From Myxococcales bacterium (lineage in GTDB: Bacteria; Myxococcota_A; Polyangia; Polyangiales; Houyiibacteriaceae): a stretch of DNA of 33,243 bases. Under the pieces are notes generated by a model that was given only the letters and a program-made list of their open reading frames with translations, was not told the DNA's origin and made no database searches. The stretch is from positions 1 to 33,243 of the forward strand of contig JAHBWH010000085.1 in the NCBI GenBank assembly GCA_019637115.1. The letters are read 5' to 3'. This document shows positions 1 to 9,699 of this stretch, one piece after another. The translations under genes and the position numbers were made by a program. How positions within the stretch are numbered: position 1 is the stretch's first letter; every line of letters starts with the position of its first letter.

Positions 1-198
1 AGGCTTGCCGCACGCCAAACAGGCGTAGCGACCGTCGCTCGTCGCTTGGACCGCCGCGAGCGCGTGGCAGTGCGGGCAACGGTTGTCCTCGCCGAAGACC
101 GCGCCGCACGCGACGCAGCGCACCGCGCCCGGGGCCACGGCGGTCCCGCAGACCGAGCAGTTCTTCGGCGTCTCGGACAACGTCTCGCCTCGGCTCAC
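1..198 (-). CDS. Zinc-ribbon protein, C-terminus beyond window
   Basis: Only the first 66 codons are inside the window; the gene runs off the left edge. The visible part holds four Cys-x2-Cys knuckles (Cys14/17, Cys28/31, Cys41/44, Cys60/63), which should fold as two tandem zinc ribbons. The GTG start at 198 overlaps the stop of the Nudix gene in a GTGA arrangement, so the two genes are probably co-transcribed and translationally coupled. A TTG at codon 7 is an alternative start. Double zinc ribbons of this kind usually head bacterial proteins whose remaining domains define the function (for example FHA or membrane domains), so the role cannot be judged from this fragment. The identification as a real gene rests on the regular Cys spacing and the overlap. 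Confidence 0.75.
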   Translation of the reverse strand, partial: MSRGETLSETPKNCSVCGTAVAPGAVRCVACGAVFGEDNRCPHCHALAAVQATSDGRYACLACGKP

Positions 199-602
199 TC
201 CTCGCCGAGGAGCTTGTTCATCGACGCCTCGTCGGCGGGCGTGAAGGCGTAGCGATCGAACTCGTCGCTCGTGACCCAGCGGAAGTCCTTCACCGCGCGG
301 CTCTCGAGCGGGGTGTCCCCACGGAGCTCGCATTGGTAGAGGTAGAGGTCGACTGTGTACTTCTCGTAGGGGTGGCTGACGAACGAGATCAGCTCACCGA
401 CCTCCACGTGCGCGCCGAGGCGCTCGACCATCTCGCGCTCGAGCGCTTCTCCGTCGGTCTCCCGTTCCTCCACCCGTCCCCCTGGGAACTCCCAGAGGTT
501 CGGGAGCACCGCGCCGTCGCGGCGTTGCGTGATGAGGTAGCGCCCGTCCCGTTCCACGACGGCGGCGACCACCCGAATCGTCTTTCGCGGCTGATCCGAC
601 AC
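195..602 (-). CDS. Nudix hydrolase, MutT/8-oxo-dGTPase-like
   Basis: A 135-residue, single-domain Nudix protein, the usual length for MutT-type nucleotide pyrophosphohydrolases. The Nudix box lies at residues 42-64 (G42, E48, R56-E57, E60, G63). It departs from the consensus at position 61, where Arg replaces the second Glu of the EE pair that binds metal in E. coli MutT. The LWEFPGG segment just before the box is typical of the 8-oxo-dGTP/CTP pyrophosphohydrolase branch, so cleansing of damaged nucleotides is the likely role but the substrate is inferred. The start is GTG at 602. No Shine-Dalgarno is visible; instead a TATACC sequence sits 8 nt upstream inside a perfect 12-bp palindrome. The gene heads a two-gene unit with the zinc-ribbon gene. 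Confidence 0.85.
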   Translation of the reverse strand: MSDQPRKTIRVVAAVVERDGRYLITQRRDGAVLPNLWEFPGGRVEERETDGEALEREMVERLGAHVEVGELISFVSHPYEKYTVDLYLYQCELRGDTPLESRAVKDFRWVTSDEFDRYAFTPADEASMNKLLGEE

Positions 603-608
603 GATGCA

Positions 609-620
609 GCGGTATACCGC
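609..620. promoter_or_regulatory. Palindrome with -10-like TATACC between divergent genes
   Basis: The 12-bp perfect palindrome GCGGTATACCGC lies in the 82-bp gap between the Nudix gene and the divergent formyltransferase homologue. Read on the minus strand, its TATACC ends 8 nt before the Nudix GTG. It could be a shared -10 region, an operator, or both. No convincing -35 box is seen on either side. Confidence 0.4.
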
Positions 621-684
621 AATTTCGACGCGCGCGAACGTCCCGGTGGCGTGAGCGGCGCCCGCGGAGCCTCACCCGACCCTC

Positions 685-1560
685 ATGCCCCCCTTCCGTT
701 ACCTCTACCTCGGCGTCCCGCTCGGCGCCCGCGTGCTCACTGGGGCCGGTTATCCCCCCGTCGCCGCGGCCTTCGCCCCGCTCGACCTGCCCGGCCGCCG
801 CTGGGCGCGACGCGCCCTCGGCCCTCGCGCGCTCCTCTTGGGACGCCCCGACCTCGAGGCCCTCCCCGTGCAAGCCGTGCTGAGCACCCTCGCGCTCGAC
901 GCGATCGTCAGCTTCTTCTGGCCCCGCCGGATCCCGAGCGCCGTCCTCGCGCTCGCTCCCGCGTGGGGCACACACCCGAGCCTCCTGCCCCGCTGGCGTG
1001 GCCCCGACCCCTACTTCTGGACGATCCGCAGCGGCGACACCGAGGCGGGCGTGAGCCTCTTCGAGCTGGACGAGCGCTACGACACCGGCCCCGTCGTCAA
1101 GCAGGCCCGCGTCTCGGTGGGGCCGGAGATGGACGCCTGGGCCCTCGCGCGAGCGCTCGATCGCCCGGCGCTCGCGCTGCTGCTCGAGCTCGCGGAGTCG
1201 CTCGCCCGCGGAGAGCGCCCCGCGGCGGCGCCGCAGCGCGACGAGGGCGCCACCGAGGCGCCGTCCCCGACCCCCGAGCAGCAGGCCATCGACTGGAAGA
1301 TGCCCGCGGAGGAGGTGCTGCGGCTGGTCCGCGCCACGTTCCCGCTCGGCGCGTCGATCCGCCTCGGTCCCCTCGACGCCGATCTCATCCGCGCCTCGCG
1401 CTGCGACGCCGCGCCCCCACCCGGCCTCGCGCCGAGCGAGGCTTGGCGCGCCCCCCGCGGCTGGGCGGTGCGCTGCGGCGAGGGCGCGGTCTATCTGGAC
1501 GAGGTCGTCGACGCGGAGGGCGAGCCCCTCGACATCGACGCGCACGTCCCGCGGACCTGA
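685..1560 (+). CDS. Divergent methionyl-tRNA formyltransferase-like protein
   Basis: A 291-residue protein with the two-part layout of formyltransferases: an N-terminal formyl_trans_N-like domain and a C-terminal domain beginning near residue 200 with the characteristic IDW segment. The active-site block around residues 97-108 (HPSLLPRWRG) and Asp133-Thr-Gly are conserved. The catalytic Asn that normally stands two residues before the His in Fmt (Asn-x-His) is Gly95 here. N-terminal folate-site features are weak. It is therefore unlikely to be the housekeeping Fmt. It may be a formyltransferase acting on another amine, such as a nucleotide sugar, or an inactive homologue. It stands alone, divergent from the Nudix gene; the spacing to a possible GGAG is too long to be a good ribosome site. 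Confidence 0.65.
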   Translation: MPPFRYLYLGVPLGARVLTGAGYPPVAAAFAPLDLPGRRWARRALGPRALLLGRPDLEALPVQAVLSTLALDAIVSFFWPRRIPSAVLALAPAWGTHPSLLPRWRGPDPYFWTIRSGDTEAGVSLFELDERYDTGPVVKQARVSVGPEMDAWALARALDRPALALLLELAESLARGERPAAAPQRDEGATEAPSPTPEQQAIDWKMPAEEVLRLVRATFPLGASIRLGPLDADLIRASRCDAAPPPGLAPSEAWRAPRGWAVRCGEGAVYLDEVVDAEGEPLDIDAHVPRT

Positions 1561-1589
1561 CCTCTCGAGGCCATCCGTCGTCGGTATCC

Positions 1590-1650
1590 GAGTCCGAGTC
1601 CGAGTCCGAGTCCGAGACCGAGACCGAGCCCGAGTCCAGGACCGGGGCCC
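1590..1650. repeat. GNGNCC hexanucleotide array 1
   Basis: Ten consecutive 6-bp units (GAGTCC x4, GAGACC x2, GAGCCC, GAGTCC, AGGACC, GGGGCC) fill most of the gap between the 3' ends of two convergent genes. This is the shortest member of a hexamer family also found near 9.2, 25.9, 29.9 and 32.7-33.2 kb. Confidence 0.9.
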
Positions 1651-1657
1651 CGAGATC

Positions 1658-1978
1658 TCAGCTGCGGCCGTAGACCGCGACGACGTCGCGCGGGGGGCGC
1701 TCGATCGAGACGATTGGGCTCGTCACGAGGTCGCGACCGTCCGTGATGAAGAAGAGCGACTCGCCGAGCACCGGGGTGCCGTCGTTGGGGCGAATGCCGC
1801 CGCTCTCCGTGAAGCGAAGGCCTCCCGACACGCGGCTCTTCACCGCCAGGTGGCCGCGGATCCAGTCGCCCGTTCGCCGGTCGCGGACCGCGACACAGGT
1901 GTCCCGCCGGACGTGGTATTCCGTGTTTCGCGTCACGAAGACCCGGTGAACGCGGCGTTCTTTCCCTGCGTAGCGCAT
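1658..1978 (-). CDS. Conserved hypothetical protein, 106 aa
   Basis: A 106-residue basic protein without a recognisable domain, signal peptide or membrane segment. It starts MRYAGKERRVHRVFVTRNTE and contains many charged beta-prone stretches (residues about 11-60), which suggests a small beta-rich fold. The ATG at 1978 is preceded by a good GGAGG Shine-Dalgarno sequence 6 nt upstream, supporting a real short gene. It is divergent from the mannose-6-phosphate isomerase gene with only 42 bp between the starts, so the two promoters must overlap. Its 3' end abuts the hexamer array. Function unknown. A much longer reading frame extends upstream through the manA coding region, but that part is antisense shadow. 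Confidence 0.7.
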   Translation of the reverse strand: MRYAGKERRVHRVFVTRNTEYHVRRDTCVAVRDRRTGDWIRGHLAVKSRVSGGLRFTESGGIRPNDGTPVLGESLFFITDGRDLVTSPIVSIERPPRDVVAVYGRS

Positions 1979-2020
1979 CGTATGCCTCCTGCGCGGTGCT
2001 CCGCGCGAAGCCGAACGTAC

Positions 2021-3091
2021 ATGTCCTACATCCACGCACCAAAAAACCGGCCCATCCGCCTGCGCCCGAACAACTTCACCCCGCCCACTCGCACGCCCTG
2101 GGGCGGCCGACGCATCCCGACGCATTACAAGGCAGGGTTGCTCGACGTGCTCCCCGAAGGAGCGGTCGGCGAGAGCTGGGAGCTGAGCGTCGAGCCCGAC
2201 TTCCCCTCGTGGACGACCGATGGCGAAGCGCTCGCGTCGCTCCTCGCCCGCGAGCCCTCGCTGACGGGTGACGAGCGCGGGAGCACGGCGCTGCTGGTGA
2301 AGCTCCTCGACACGGCCGAGCCGCTCTCGGTCCAGATCCACCCGCGCGACGACGACCCCGCGCTGGCCGCGGACGAGAGCGGCAAGCCGGAGAGCTGGTA
2401 CGTCCTGCACGCCGAGCCTGGCGCTGGCCTCTACCTCGGCCTCGCCGAGGGCGTCGACGAGCCGACGATGCGCGACGCCCTCGCCACGGGCGCCGACGTC
2501 TCGCGGCTCCTGCGCTTCGTCCCGGTCGAGCCCGGCGACTTCTTCGTCATCGACGCGGGCACGCCCCACGCCATCGGCGCCGGCCTCACGCTCGTCGAGC
2601 CGCAGCGCGTGACGCCGGGCCGTCGTGGGCTGACGTATCGCTATTGGGATTGGAACCGCCGCTACGACGCCGAGGGTCGCCCCGATCCAAAGGGCGCGCC
2701 GCGCGCGCTCCACGTCGAGCGCGCGCTCGCCGTGACCGCGTGGGGCCGCTGTGAAGGCGACGCCTGGCTCGCGTCGATCCGACGCCGCGCGGGGGTGCCC
2801 GCGCTCGACGCGCCGGCCCGCGTGGACGCGCTGACGACGAGCGCGCACGGCGAGGGCGTCGAGTTCCCCTGGCTCGGCGCCGCGCGGCTCGCGGGCGACG
2901 GACGCCTGCCGCTCGCCCCGACGACGCGTCTTCGCGCGCTCACGGTCGCGGAGGGCGCCGTCACCGTGCGCACCGCCGACGGCGCGACGCGCTTCGTGCG
3001 AGGTGAGACGGCCGCGCTGCCCGCCGCGCTGGAAGGCGAGCTCGAGCTCGAGCGCGCCCACGCGCTCCTCAGCTGGGTCGGCAGCTCATGA
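2021..3091 (+). CDS. manA: Mannose-6-phosphate isomerase, class I
   Basis: A 356-residue type I phosphomannose isomerase (cupin fold), interconverting fructose 6-phosphate and mannose 6-phosphate at the start of GDP-mannose and mannosylated glycan synthesis. Zinc ligands are visible: the QIHP motif (Gln105, His107), Glu124 in KPESWYVL and His183 in GTPHAIGAG. GESWELS near residues 50-56 and the TYRYWDWNRR segment near 205-214 also fit the family. The length matches the shorter Bacillus-like form rather than the enteric enzyme of about 390 residues. The ATG at 2021 was chosen because translation further upstream would run antisense through the divergent gene and matches nothing known. No clear Shine-Dalgarno is present. 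Confidence 0.88.
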   Translation: MSYIHAPKNRPIRLRPNNFTPPTRTPWGGRRIPTHYKAGLLDVLPEGAVGESWELSVEPDFPSWTTDGEALASLLAREPSLTGDERGSTALLVKLLDTAEPLSVQIHPRDDDPALAADESGKPESWYVLHAEPGAGLYLGLAEGVDEPTMRDALATGADVSRLLRFVPVEPGDFFVIDAGTPHAIGAGLTLVEPQRVTPGRRGLTYRYWDWNRRYDAEGRPDPKGAPRALHVERALAVTAWGRCEGDAWLASIRRRAGVPALDAPARVDALTTSAHGEGVEFPWLGAARLAGDGRLPLAPTTRLRALTVAEGAVTVRTADGATRFVRGETAALPAALEGELELERAHALLSWVGSS

Positions 3092-3215
3092 GAGGGTCGC
3101 GGGGCACGACGGGGCCTGAGCGGCAGGCGAAGGTGGGACGCTGCTCGACCCGCCCCCCGAGAGAGCGGAACGGCTGAGCGCGGGGTCTTCGGCCCCCTCG
3201 GTCGTTCTCGCGATC

Positions 3216-3923
3216 TCAGCGAGGCGTGACCCAGCCCGCCGTCGCGCGCGCCTCGACGGCGGCGACGGCGAGGGCGTCGGCGCGCTCGTTGAGCGGGATG
3301 CCCGCGTGCCCCTTCACGTAGTGCAGGTGCACCTTGCCGTGTCGCGCGAGCGCCTCGCGGATCTGCGCGACGAGCTCGACGTTCGCCTTGGCCTTCCACC
3401 CCTTCGACAGCACGCCGATCCCGTACGACGAGTCCGTGTAGATCTCGAGCTTGCGGCCGGCAGGCGCCGCCTCGACGGCGCGCAGGATCGCCGTGAGCTC
3501 CGCGATGTTGTTCGTGCCTCGCCCGAGGTACTCGCTGAGCTCGCGGCGCTCGTCGTCCCAGAGCAGCACGGCCCCCGCGCCCGCGGGCCCCGGGTTGCCC
3601 TTGCAAGCGCCGTCGCAATACGCGAGCGCCTCGCCCGGCGCAGGCTTCGTCGGCGGCGCTGCGCCGCCTGCCTTCGCGCCCGCCCTCGACGCGCCCTTGG
3701 CCGCGGTCTTCGGGGGGACGCGCTCGGCGGCGCTGCAGGTCTCGTCCGGGTAGACCGTAGTGTCGTCGTCCGCGCTCAGGTTCGGCGCCGCGGCGGCGTA
3801 CGCCTTCCCGTCGCCGGCCTTGTACCGGATCTCCACTCGACCGCCGTCCGAGACGAGCGCGCCGCGCTCGTCACATCGGGCCCACACGAGGTTGCCGCGC
3901 AGTCGCGCGCGTCGCCAAGGCAT
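3216..3923 (-). CDS. rnhA: Ribonuclease HI with N-terminal extension
   Basis: A 235-residue protein whose C-terminal part (about residues 97-225) is a complete RNase HI domain, which cuts the RNA strand of RNA-DNA hybrids. The DEDD active site is intact: Asp104 (YCDGACKGNPGP), Glu142 (NNIAELTAI), Asp164 (IYTDSS) and Asp216 (NERAD), with the catalytic-loop His206 in VKGHAG. About 95 residues precede the domain: a beta-rich module and an Ala/Pro/Lys linker around 72-96. It does not look like the classical hybrid-binding domain, so its role is unknown. The ATG at 3923 has no Shine-Dalgarno, but GTGACG-N17-TAGCCC ends 6 nt upstream, suggesting a leaderless message. Confidence 0.9.
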   Translation of the reverse strand: MPWRRARLRGNLVWARCDERGALVSDGGRVEIRYKAGDGKAYAAAAPNLSADDDTTVYPDETCSAAERVPPKTAAKGASRAGAKAGGAAPPTKPAPGEALAYCDGACKGNPGPAGAGAVLLWDDERRELSEYLGRGTNNIAELTAILRAVEAAPAGRKLEIYTDSSYGIGVLSKGWKAKANVELVAQIREALARHGKVHLHYVKGHAGIPLNERADALAVAAVEARATAGWVTPR

Positions 3924-3929
3924 GGCGCG

Positions 3930-3958
3930 GGGCTAGCACGCCGCGCGAGCGTCGTCAC
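3930..3958 (-). promoter_or_regulatory. Predicted rnhA promoter, leaderless layout
   Basis: On the minus strand GTGACG (3958-3953), a 17-bp spacer and TAGCCC (3935-3930) precede the rnhA ATG by 6 nt. The same -35 hexamer and spacing, with TAGCCT, stand before the gene starting at 13016. Confidence 0.5.
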
Positions 3959-4005
3959 CGGCCACCGCACGCGTCAGCCGCGCGAGCGTCGTCACTGCCC
4001 ACCGC
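3941..4005. repeat. 28-bp direct repeat, 37-bp period
   Basis: Two copies (3941-3968 and 3978-4005) differing at two positions lie upstream of rnhA, between it and the 3' end of the next minus-strand gene. The left copy contains the proposed -35 element of rnhA. Confidence 0.8.
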
Positions 4006-4046
4006 GCGTCGATCCATCGCGCGACCCCGCGCGTCGCCGCGCGCCG

Positions 4047-5147
4047 TCAGCGCGCCGGGAGGCGACGCTCCAGCGCGCCGAGGAAGCGGTCGGCGCCCTC
4101 GGCGTCGACGCCACGGAGCTGCAGGCGGCGCCGCGGGAGCACCCCGAGCTGCATCGCCACGCGACCGCGCGTCCCCGGCACGAGCACGCCCAGCGCGAGA
4201 TCGAGCGCGCCGCCGGCGAGCACGAGGCCCGCGCCGAAGAGGAGCAGGTAAGTCTCGCCGCTGCGCACCCCATCGACGAAGAAGAGCCCGCCCGCGAGCA
4301 CCCCGATCGCGAGCGCGAGCGCGCCGACCAAGAGGTGAATCGCCGGGTAGCGGGTCGTGCGGCCGATCGAGGCGACCGCCGCGAGGGTGAAGGTCTCCTC
4401 GCCCTCGCGGACGACCCGGCCGAGGAGCGTGGTCGTCTTCCGGAGCTTCAGGCCGCCGCCTTCGAAGCGCAGCTCGCCGCGCTGGCGGAGCCCCACCGCG
4501 AACGCGAGCGCGCGCAGGATCCACTGCAGGAGCGCGAAGCCGCTCACGAGCCGCAGGACGCCGCGCGCGCCGCTCGGCGGTGGGGCGCCGAGCGCGCCGA
4601 CGAGCGCGGGCGACTCGGAGACCTGCGTGGGCTCGCGGGGCGCTCGCCCAGCCTCCGTGAGCACGGCGCGGTGGAGCGCGCGCAGCGCCTCGGCCCGCGG
4701 CCCCTGCTCCGTGGGGGTCGCCCGATCGAGCGCGTCCCAGACGGCGCTCGCGTCCTCGCCGAGCACCGCCCCGACGAAGGCGTAGGGGGCGTAGGGGGTG
4801 GTGAGCTCGAGCCAATCCGCGTGCTTGACGAAGCGCGCCAGGCGCGCGGCGTCGCCGAGGTGCGCGCTCAACCCACGGATGGCGAGGGCGCTCACGAGCG
4901 CGAAGCCACGCGCGTCGGTCGGCCCGCTGCGGAGGAGCGCGAGCACGTCGACCCCAGCCAGCGTGGCCTCGCTGACCCCATGCTCCTTCGCTCGGGCGTC
5001 CACGAAGTCCTCCCCCGCGAAGAGCAGGCGGGCCTCGCCCTGCCGCGAGAGGACGTCGAGCGCGAGGGCGGCGAGCGTCGCGGGCGCGTCGACCACGGCC
5101 GCGCTGGCGCGGACGATGTCCTTGGGGCTGAGGTCGATCTCCGGCAC
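4047..5147 (-). CDS. Hypothetical membrane protein, 366 aa
   Basis: The first 190 or so residues are alpha-helical and Ala/Leu-rich without a recognised domain. The C-terminal half has about three hydrophobic helices (around residues 205-225, 273-297 and 305-330). Between the first two lies a short beta segment that reads like a PH-type or SHOCT-like strand region (LRFEGGGLKLRKTTTLLGRVV), and a basic tail follows. It is probably an inner-membrane protein; no function can be assigned. The start was set at GTG 5147 because a TATACC -10-like box lies 9 nt upstream and translation further upstream would enter the divergent glycosyltransferase gene. The gene is divergent from the glycosyltransferase with 88 bp between starts. 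Confidence 0.7.
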   Translation of the reverse strand: MPEIDLSPKDIVRASAAVVDAPATLAALALDVLSRQGEARLLFAGEDFVDARAKEHGVSEATLAGVDVLALLRSGPTDARGFALVSALAIRGLSAHLGDAARLARFVKHADWLELTTPYAPYAFVGAVLGEDASAVWDALDRATPTEQGPRAEALRALHRAVLTEAGRAPREPTQVSESPALVGALGAPPPSGARGVLRLVSGFALLQWILRALAFAVGLRQRGELRFEGGGLKLRKTTTLLGRVVREGEETFTLAAVASIGRTTRYPAIHLLVGALALAIGVLAGGLFFVDGVRSGETYLLLFGAGLVLAGGALDLALGVLVPGTRGRVAMQLGVLPRRRLQLRGVDAEGADRFLGALERRLPAR

Positions 5148-5235
5148 GGCGGCGGCGGTATAGCACCGGCCTCGCCTCGCGCATTCCCGCGGCTCCTTGA
5201 CGCTGAGGGGACGCCAGGCAAGGTTCGCGGCGCCG

Positions 5236-5964
5236 ATGTCCAGCTCCGACCGCCCCGTCCTGCCCCGGGTCTCCATCATCATCCCGATCTACAACGAGGA
5301 GGCCATCCTCCACTCCGCGGTCGTCGACCTCATCGATCGGATGAAGGAGCTCGAGTGGCCCTACGAGCTCCTGCTCGCCGAGAACGGGTCGAAAGACGCG
5401 ACCGTGCAGATCGGCCAGCAGCTCGCGGAGCGCTTCCCGCAGGTGCAGATCCACAGCCTCGGGGAGCCGAATTACGGCAAGGCCCTGAAGGAGGGCATCC
5501 TCCGCGCGCGCGGAGAGTTCGTGCTCTGTGACGAGATCGACCTCTGCGACACGGACTTCTACCGGCGCGCGATGGCGATCCTCGAGGCGAACGAGGCGGA
5601 TCTCGTCATCGGCTCGAAGGCGATGGCGGGCGCGAGCGACGAGCGCCCGCTCACGCGCCACGCCGCGACGGTCGTGCTCAACGGCATGTTGCGCATCGCG
5701 CTCGGCTTCAAGGGCACCGACACGCACGGCCTCAAGGCCTTCCGGCGCGCGCCGCTGACCGAGGTCGCGCGCCAATGCCTGGTCGACAAGGACCTCTTCG
5801 CGAGCGAGTTCGTCATCCGTGCCGAGCGAGCGGGCGTTCGCATCCGCGAGATCCCCGTGCGCGTCCTCGAGAAGCGGCCGCCCTCGATCCACCTCTTCCG
5901 TCGCGTGCCGAACGTCATGAAGAACATGGCGAAGCTCTTCGTCGCGATCCGCGTGAAGGGCTGA
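5236..5964 (+). CDS. Family 2 glycosyltransferase
   Basis: A 242-residue soluble GT2 (GT-A fold) enzyme of the dolichol-phosphate-mannose-synthase-like type. The opening strand VSIIIPIYNEE (residues 12-22) and the AENGSKDAT block (49-56) form the nucleotide-sugar site. The metal-binding acidic region is LCDEIDLCD (97-105). A conserved HGLKAFRR-type segment lies in the C-terminal half. There are no membrane segments, unlike larger DPM-type fusions. Donor and acceptor cannot be told from sequence. The stop overlaps the ATG of the deacetylase gene (TGATG), so the two are translationally coupled and very likely act on the same glycan. ATG 5236 was chosen over an in-frame TTG 39 nt upstream. Confidence 0.85.
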   Translation: MSSSDRPVLPRVSIIIPIYNEEAILHSAVVDLIDRMKELEWPYELLLAENGSKDATVQIGQQLAERFPQVQIHSLGEPNYGKALKEGILRARGEFVLCDEIDLCDTDFYRRAMAILEANEADLVIGSKAMAGASDERPLTRHAATVVLNGMLRIALGFKGTDTHGLKAFRRAPLTEVARQCLVDKDLFASEFVIRAERAGVRIREIPVRVLEKRPPSIHLFRRVPNVMKNMAKLFVAIRVKG

Positions 5965-6908
5965 TGCGCCTCTGCGCGCTCAGCGTCGACCTGGACGAGA
6001 TCGGCTGCTACTCGGCCATCCACGGCCAGGCGCCGCTCGAGGGCGAGGCCGCGCACGCCATCTACCGCCGCGCCGTCCCACGCTTCGAGCGACTCTTCGG
6101 CGACCTCGCCGTCCCGGCGACCTTCTTCGTCATCGGCCAGGACGTCGGGGCGGCCACGCCCGACAACGCCGTGGCGTTGCGGCGCCTCGCGGCGGCGGGC
6201 CACGAGCTCGGCAACCACACCCTCTCGCACCTCTACGATCTGACGCGGCGCGACCGCGCGACGCTGCGCCACGAGATCGTCGCGGGCGGCGAGCGCATCG
6301 CCGAGGCCACGGGGGCGACGGTCGTCGGCTTCCGCGCGCCTGGCTACACCGTCACCGACGCGGTCTTCGAGGTGCTCGAGGAGGCCGGCTACCGTTACGA
6401 CGCGAGCGTCTTCCCGTGCCCGGCCTACTTCGGGGCGAAGGCGCTCGCGATCGGCGCCTACGCAGCGCGGGCGCGGCTCGGGCGTGGCGCGCCGAGCCAC
6501 AGCGTCGTCGACGACCCGCGCGTGCTGCGCGCCCCCGCAGATCCCTACCGCGTGGGCCGGCCGTATTGGACCCGCGGCGACGGGCTCGTCGAGCTGCCGA
6601 TCGGCGTCACACGCGGCGCGCGCCTCCCCTTCATCGGCACGAGCGTTGCGCTCGCGGGCGAGCGCGGCGCCGACCTGCTCGCGCGCCAGATGATCGGCCG
6701 TCCGCTCGTCAGCCTCGAGCTGCACGGCATCGACCTCGCGGACGCGGCCGAGGACGGCCTCGAGGCCCTCCGGCCGCATCAACCGGATCTGCGCAAGAGC
6801 GCGGCCGAGAAGGAAGCCGCGATCCGCGCCGCCATCGCCCGCCTGCACGCCGCAGGCTACCGCTTCGTCACCCTCGCCGACGCGGCGTCGCGTTTCGGCG
6901 CGCGCTGA
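5964..6908 (+). CDS. Polysaccharide deacetylase family protein
   Basis: A 314-residue NodB-homology carbohydrate esterase (CE4-like). Motif 1 is SVDLDE (Asp9, Asp11), motif 2 is NHTLSH (His85 and His89, the metal-binding HxxxH), motif 3 is FRAPGY (Arg124), and a late LELHGID block supplies the last motif His. It removes N- or O-acetyl groups from a sugar. No signal peptide is visible, so a cytoplasmic or membrane-associated intermediate is the probable substrate. This agrees with coupling to the upstream GT2 gene through a TGATG overlap. The N-terminal motif and the long insert between motifs 3 and 5 resemble the deacetylases of exopolysaccharide or capsule loci more than peptidoglycan deacetylases. 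Confidence 0.87.
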   Translation: MRLCALSVDLDEIGCYSAIHGQAPLEGEAAHAIYRRAVPRFERLFGDLAVPATFFVIGQDVGAATPDNAVALRRLAAAGHELGNHTLSHLYDLTRRDRATLRHEIVAGGERIAEATGATVVGFRAPGYTVTDAVFEVLEEAGYRYDASVFPCPAYFGAKALAIGAYAARARLGRGAPSHSVVDDPRVLRAPADPYRVGRPYWTRGDGLVELPIGVTRGARLPFIGTSVALAGERGADLLARQMIGRPLVSLELHGIDLADAAEDGLEALRPHQPDLRKSAAEKEAAIRAAIARLHAAGYRFVTLADAASRFGAR

Positions 6909-6939
6909 CGCTCGGCGGGAGGTAGTACGCTTGCGCCGC

Positions 6940-7914
6940 GTGCGACGTCTCAGCCTCGCCCTCCTCCTCATCGGCGCCACCGCCTTCGCCCTCTATTGGA
7001 CGTGGGGGCGCGGACCGCGCCTGCGCACACCGCTCGTCGAGAACGTGCCGGCCGACGCCGTCGCGTACGTCCGCGTCGACGTCCGCGCCATCCTGCGCTC
7101 GCAGCTCTGGCGGCGGCTCGTCACCGATCGCGGCGGCGACCGCGGGCTCGCCCGACTTCGCGAGCGCTGCGGCGTGGATCCGAGCGCCCAAGTGGACGAG
7201 CTCGCGGCCTTCGTCGGGAGCGACGGCCCGCGCTCGCTCGACCACGTCACCTTCCTCGCGCGCGGCCCCTTCGACCACGACGCCCTCGGGGATTGCATGC
7301 GGCAGATCATCGAGGAGGACGGCGGAGGGTTGAGGCGGGTCGAGGTCGACGACGTGCCCGCCGTCGCCGGCGCGCGCGGTGACTCGCGGATGGCCTTCCT
7401 CGGACGCGACGGCATCGTCTTCGGCGCCGAGCCCTCGGTGCGCCGAGTGCTCGCGACCGTCCGCGGAGACTCCCCCCGCGTCGAGGGAGTCGTGAAGGCG
7501 CTGCACGACGACGTGGTGGGGAGCGACATCCCCGAGGTCGTCCTCGCCGCCGCCGTGCCCGAGCATTGGCAGCAGGCGCTGCGCGAGCGCATGGGGAGCG
7601 ACCTGCCAGAGCCGCTGCGCGCGGCGCTCGCGGGCCTCCGCGGGATCGGCGCGGGCGCGCGCGTGAGCCGGGGCCTCGCGCTCGGGCTCCGGCTCCGCTT
7701 CGACGACGCCGCGCACGCCGACGAGATCGTCGGCCTCGTGCGGCGTCAGCGCGACGTCTGGCTCGACGATCCCCTGGTCCAGCTCAGCGGCGCGGCGGGC
7801 GTGCTGCGCCGGGCCGGGCTCGAGGCTCGCGGGGTCGAGGTCGTGGCCGCCATCGACCTCGACGACGCGACCCTCGACCGCGTGATCGAGGCCGCTCCGC
7901 GCCTGCTGAGGTAG
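6940..7914 (+). CDS. Membrane-anchored hypothetical protein
   Basis: About 324 residues: one N-terminal hydrophobic helix with a positively charged start (a signal anchor), then a soluble domain of about 300 residues exposed outside the cytoplasm. The VPADAVAYVRVDVRAIL segment just after the anchor resembles the opening of DUF3352-like periplasmic proteins of unknown function, but the match is weak. Two starts are possible. GTG 6940 has TACGCT 8 nt upstream with no leader. TTG 6931 has GGGAGG 8 nt upstream. GTG is preferred because TTG lies inside the -10-like box, but the Shine-Dalgarno could serve either. It follows the deacetylase gene closely and may be co-transcribed with it. Confidence 0.65.
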   Translation: MRRLSLALLLIGATAFALYWTWGRGPRLRTPLVENVPADAVAYVRVDVRAILRSQLWRRLVTDRGGDRGLARLRERCGVDPSAQVDELAAFVGSDGPRSLDHVTFLARGPFDHDALGDCMRQIIEEDGGGLRRVEVDDVPAVAGARGDSRMAFLGRDGIVFGAEPSVRRVLATVRGDSPRVEGVVKALHDDVVGSDIPEVVLAAAVPEHWQQALRERMGSDLPEPLRAALAGLRGIGAGARVSRGLALGLRLRFDDAAHADEIVGLVRRQRDVWLDDPLVQLSGAAGVLRRAGLEARGVEVVAAIDLDDATLDRVIEAAPRLLR

Positions 7915-8025
7915 CCTGGCATCGGGTCCGGCCCCTCGCGGTGCCACGCCGCGACGCTAGGCCGCACCGCACGCCGCGACGCCACGCCCGACGATCCTGC
8001 GCGCGGACGTGATATCCATCGGCCG

Positions 8026-9667
<1,642 letters not shown>

Positions 9668-9675
<8 letters not shown>

Positions 9676-9699
9676 TCACGGACTCGACCTCATGATCAC
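9668..9699. repeat. 12-bp direct repeat across stop and start
   Basis: CCTCATGATCAC occurs at 9668-9679 (containing the AI-2E TGA stop) and at 9688-9699 (containing the next gene's ATG), a 20-bp period directly after the hexamer array. Confidence 0.8.

Noticed and set aside
3306-5531. Very long plus-strand frame opposite rnhA and the membrane protein
   Set aside because: Its translation is Arg/Ala/Glu-rich shadow sequence; the minus strand carries recognisable genes with catalytic motifs in this range.
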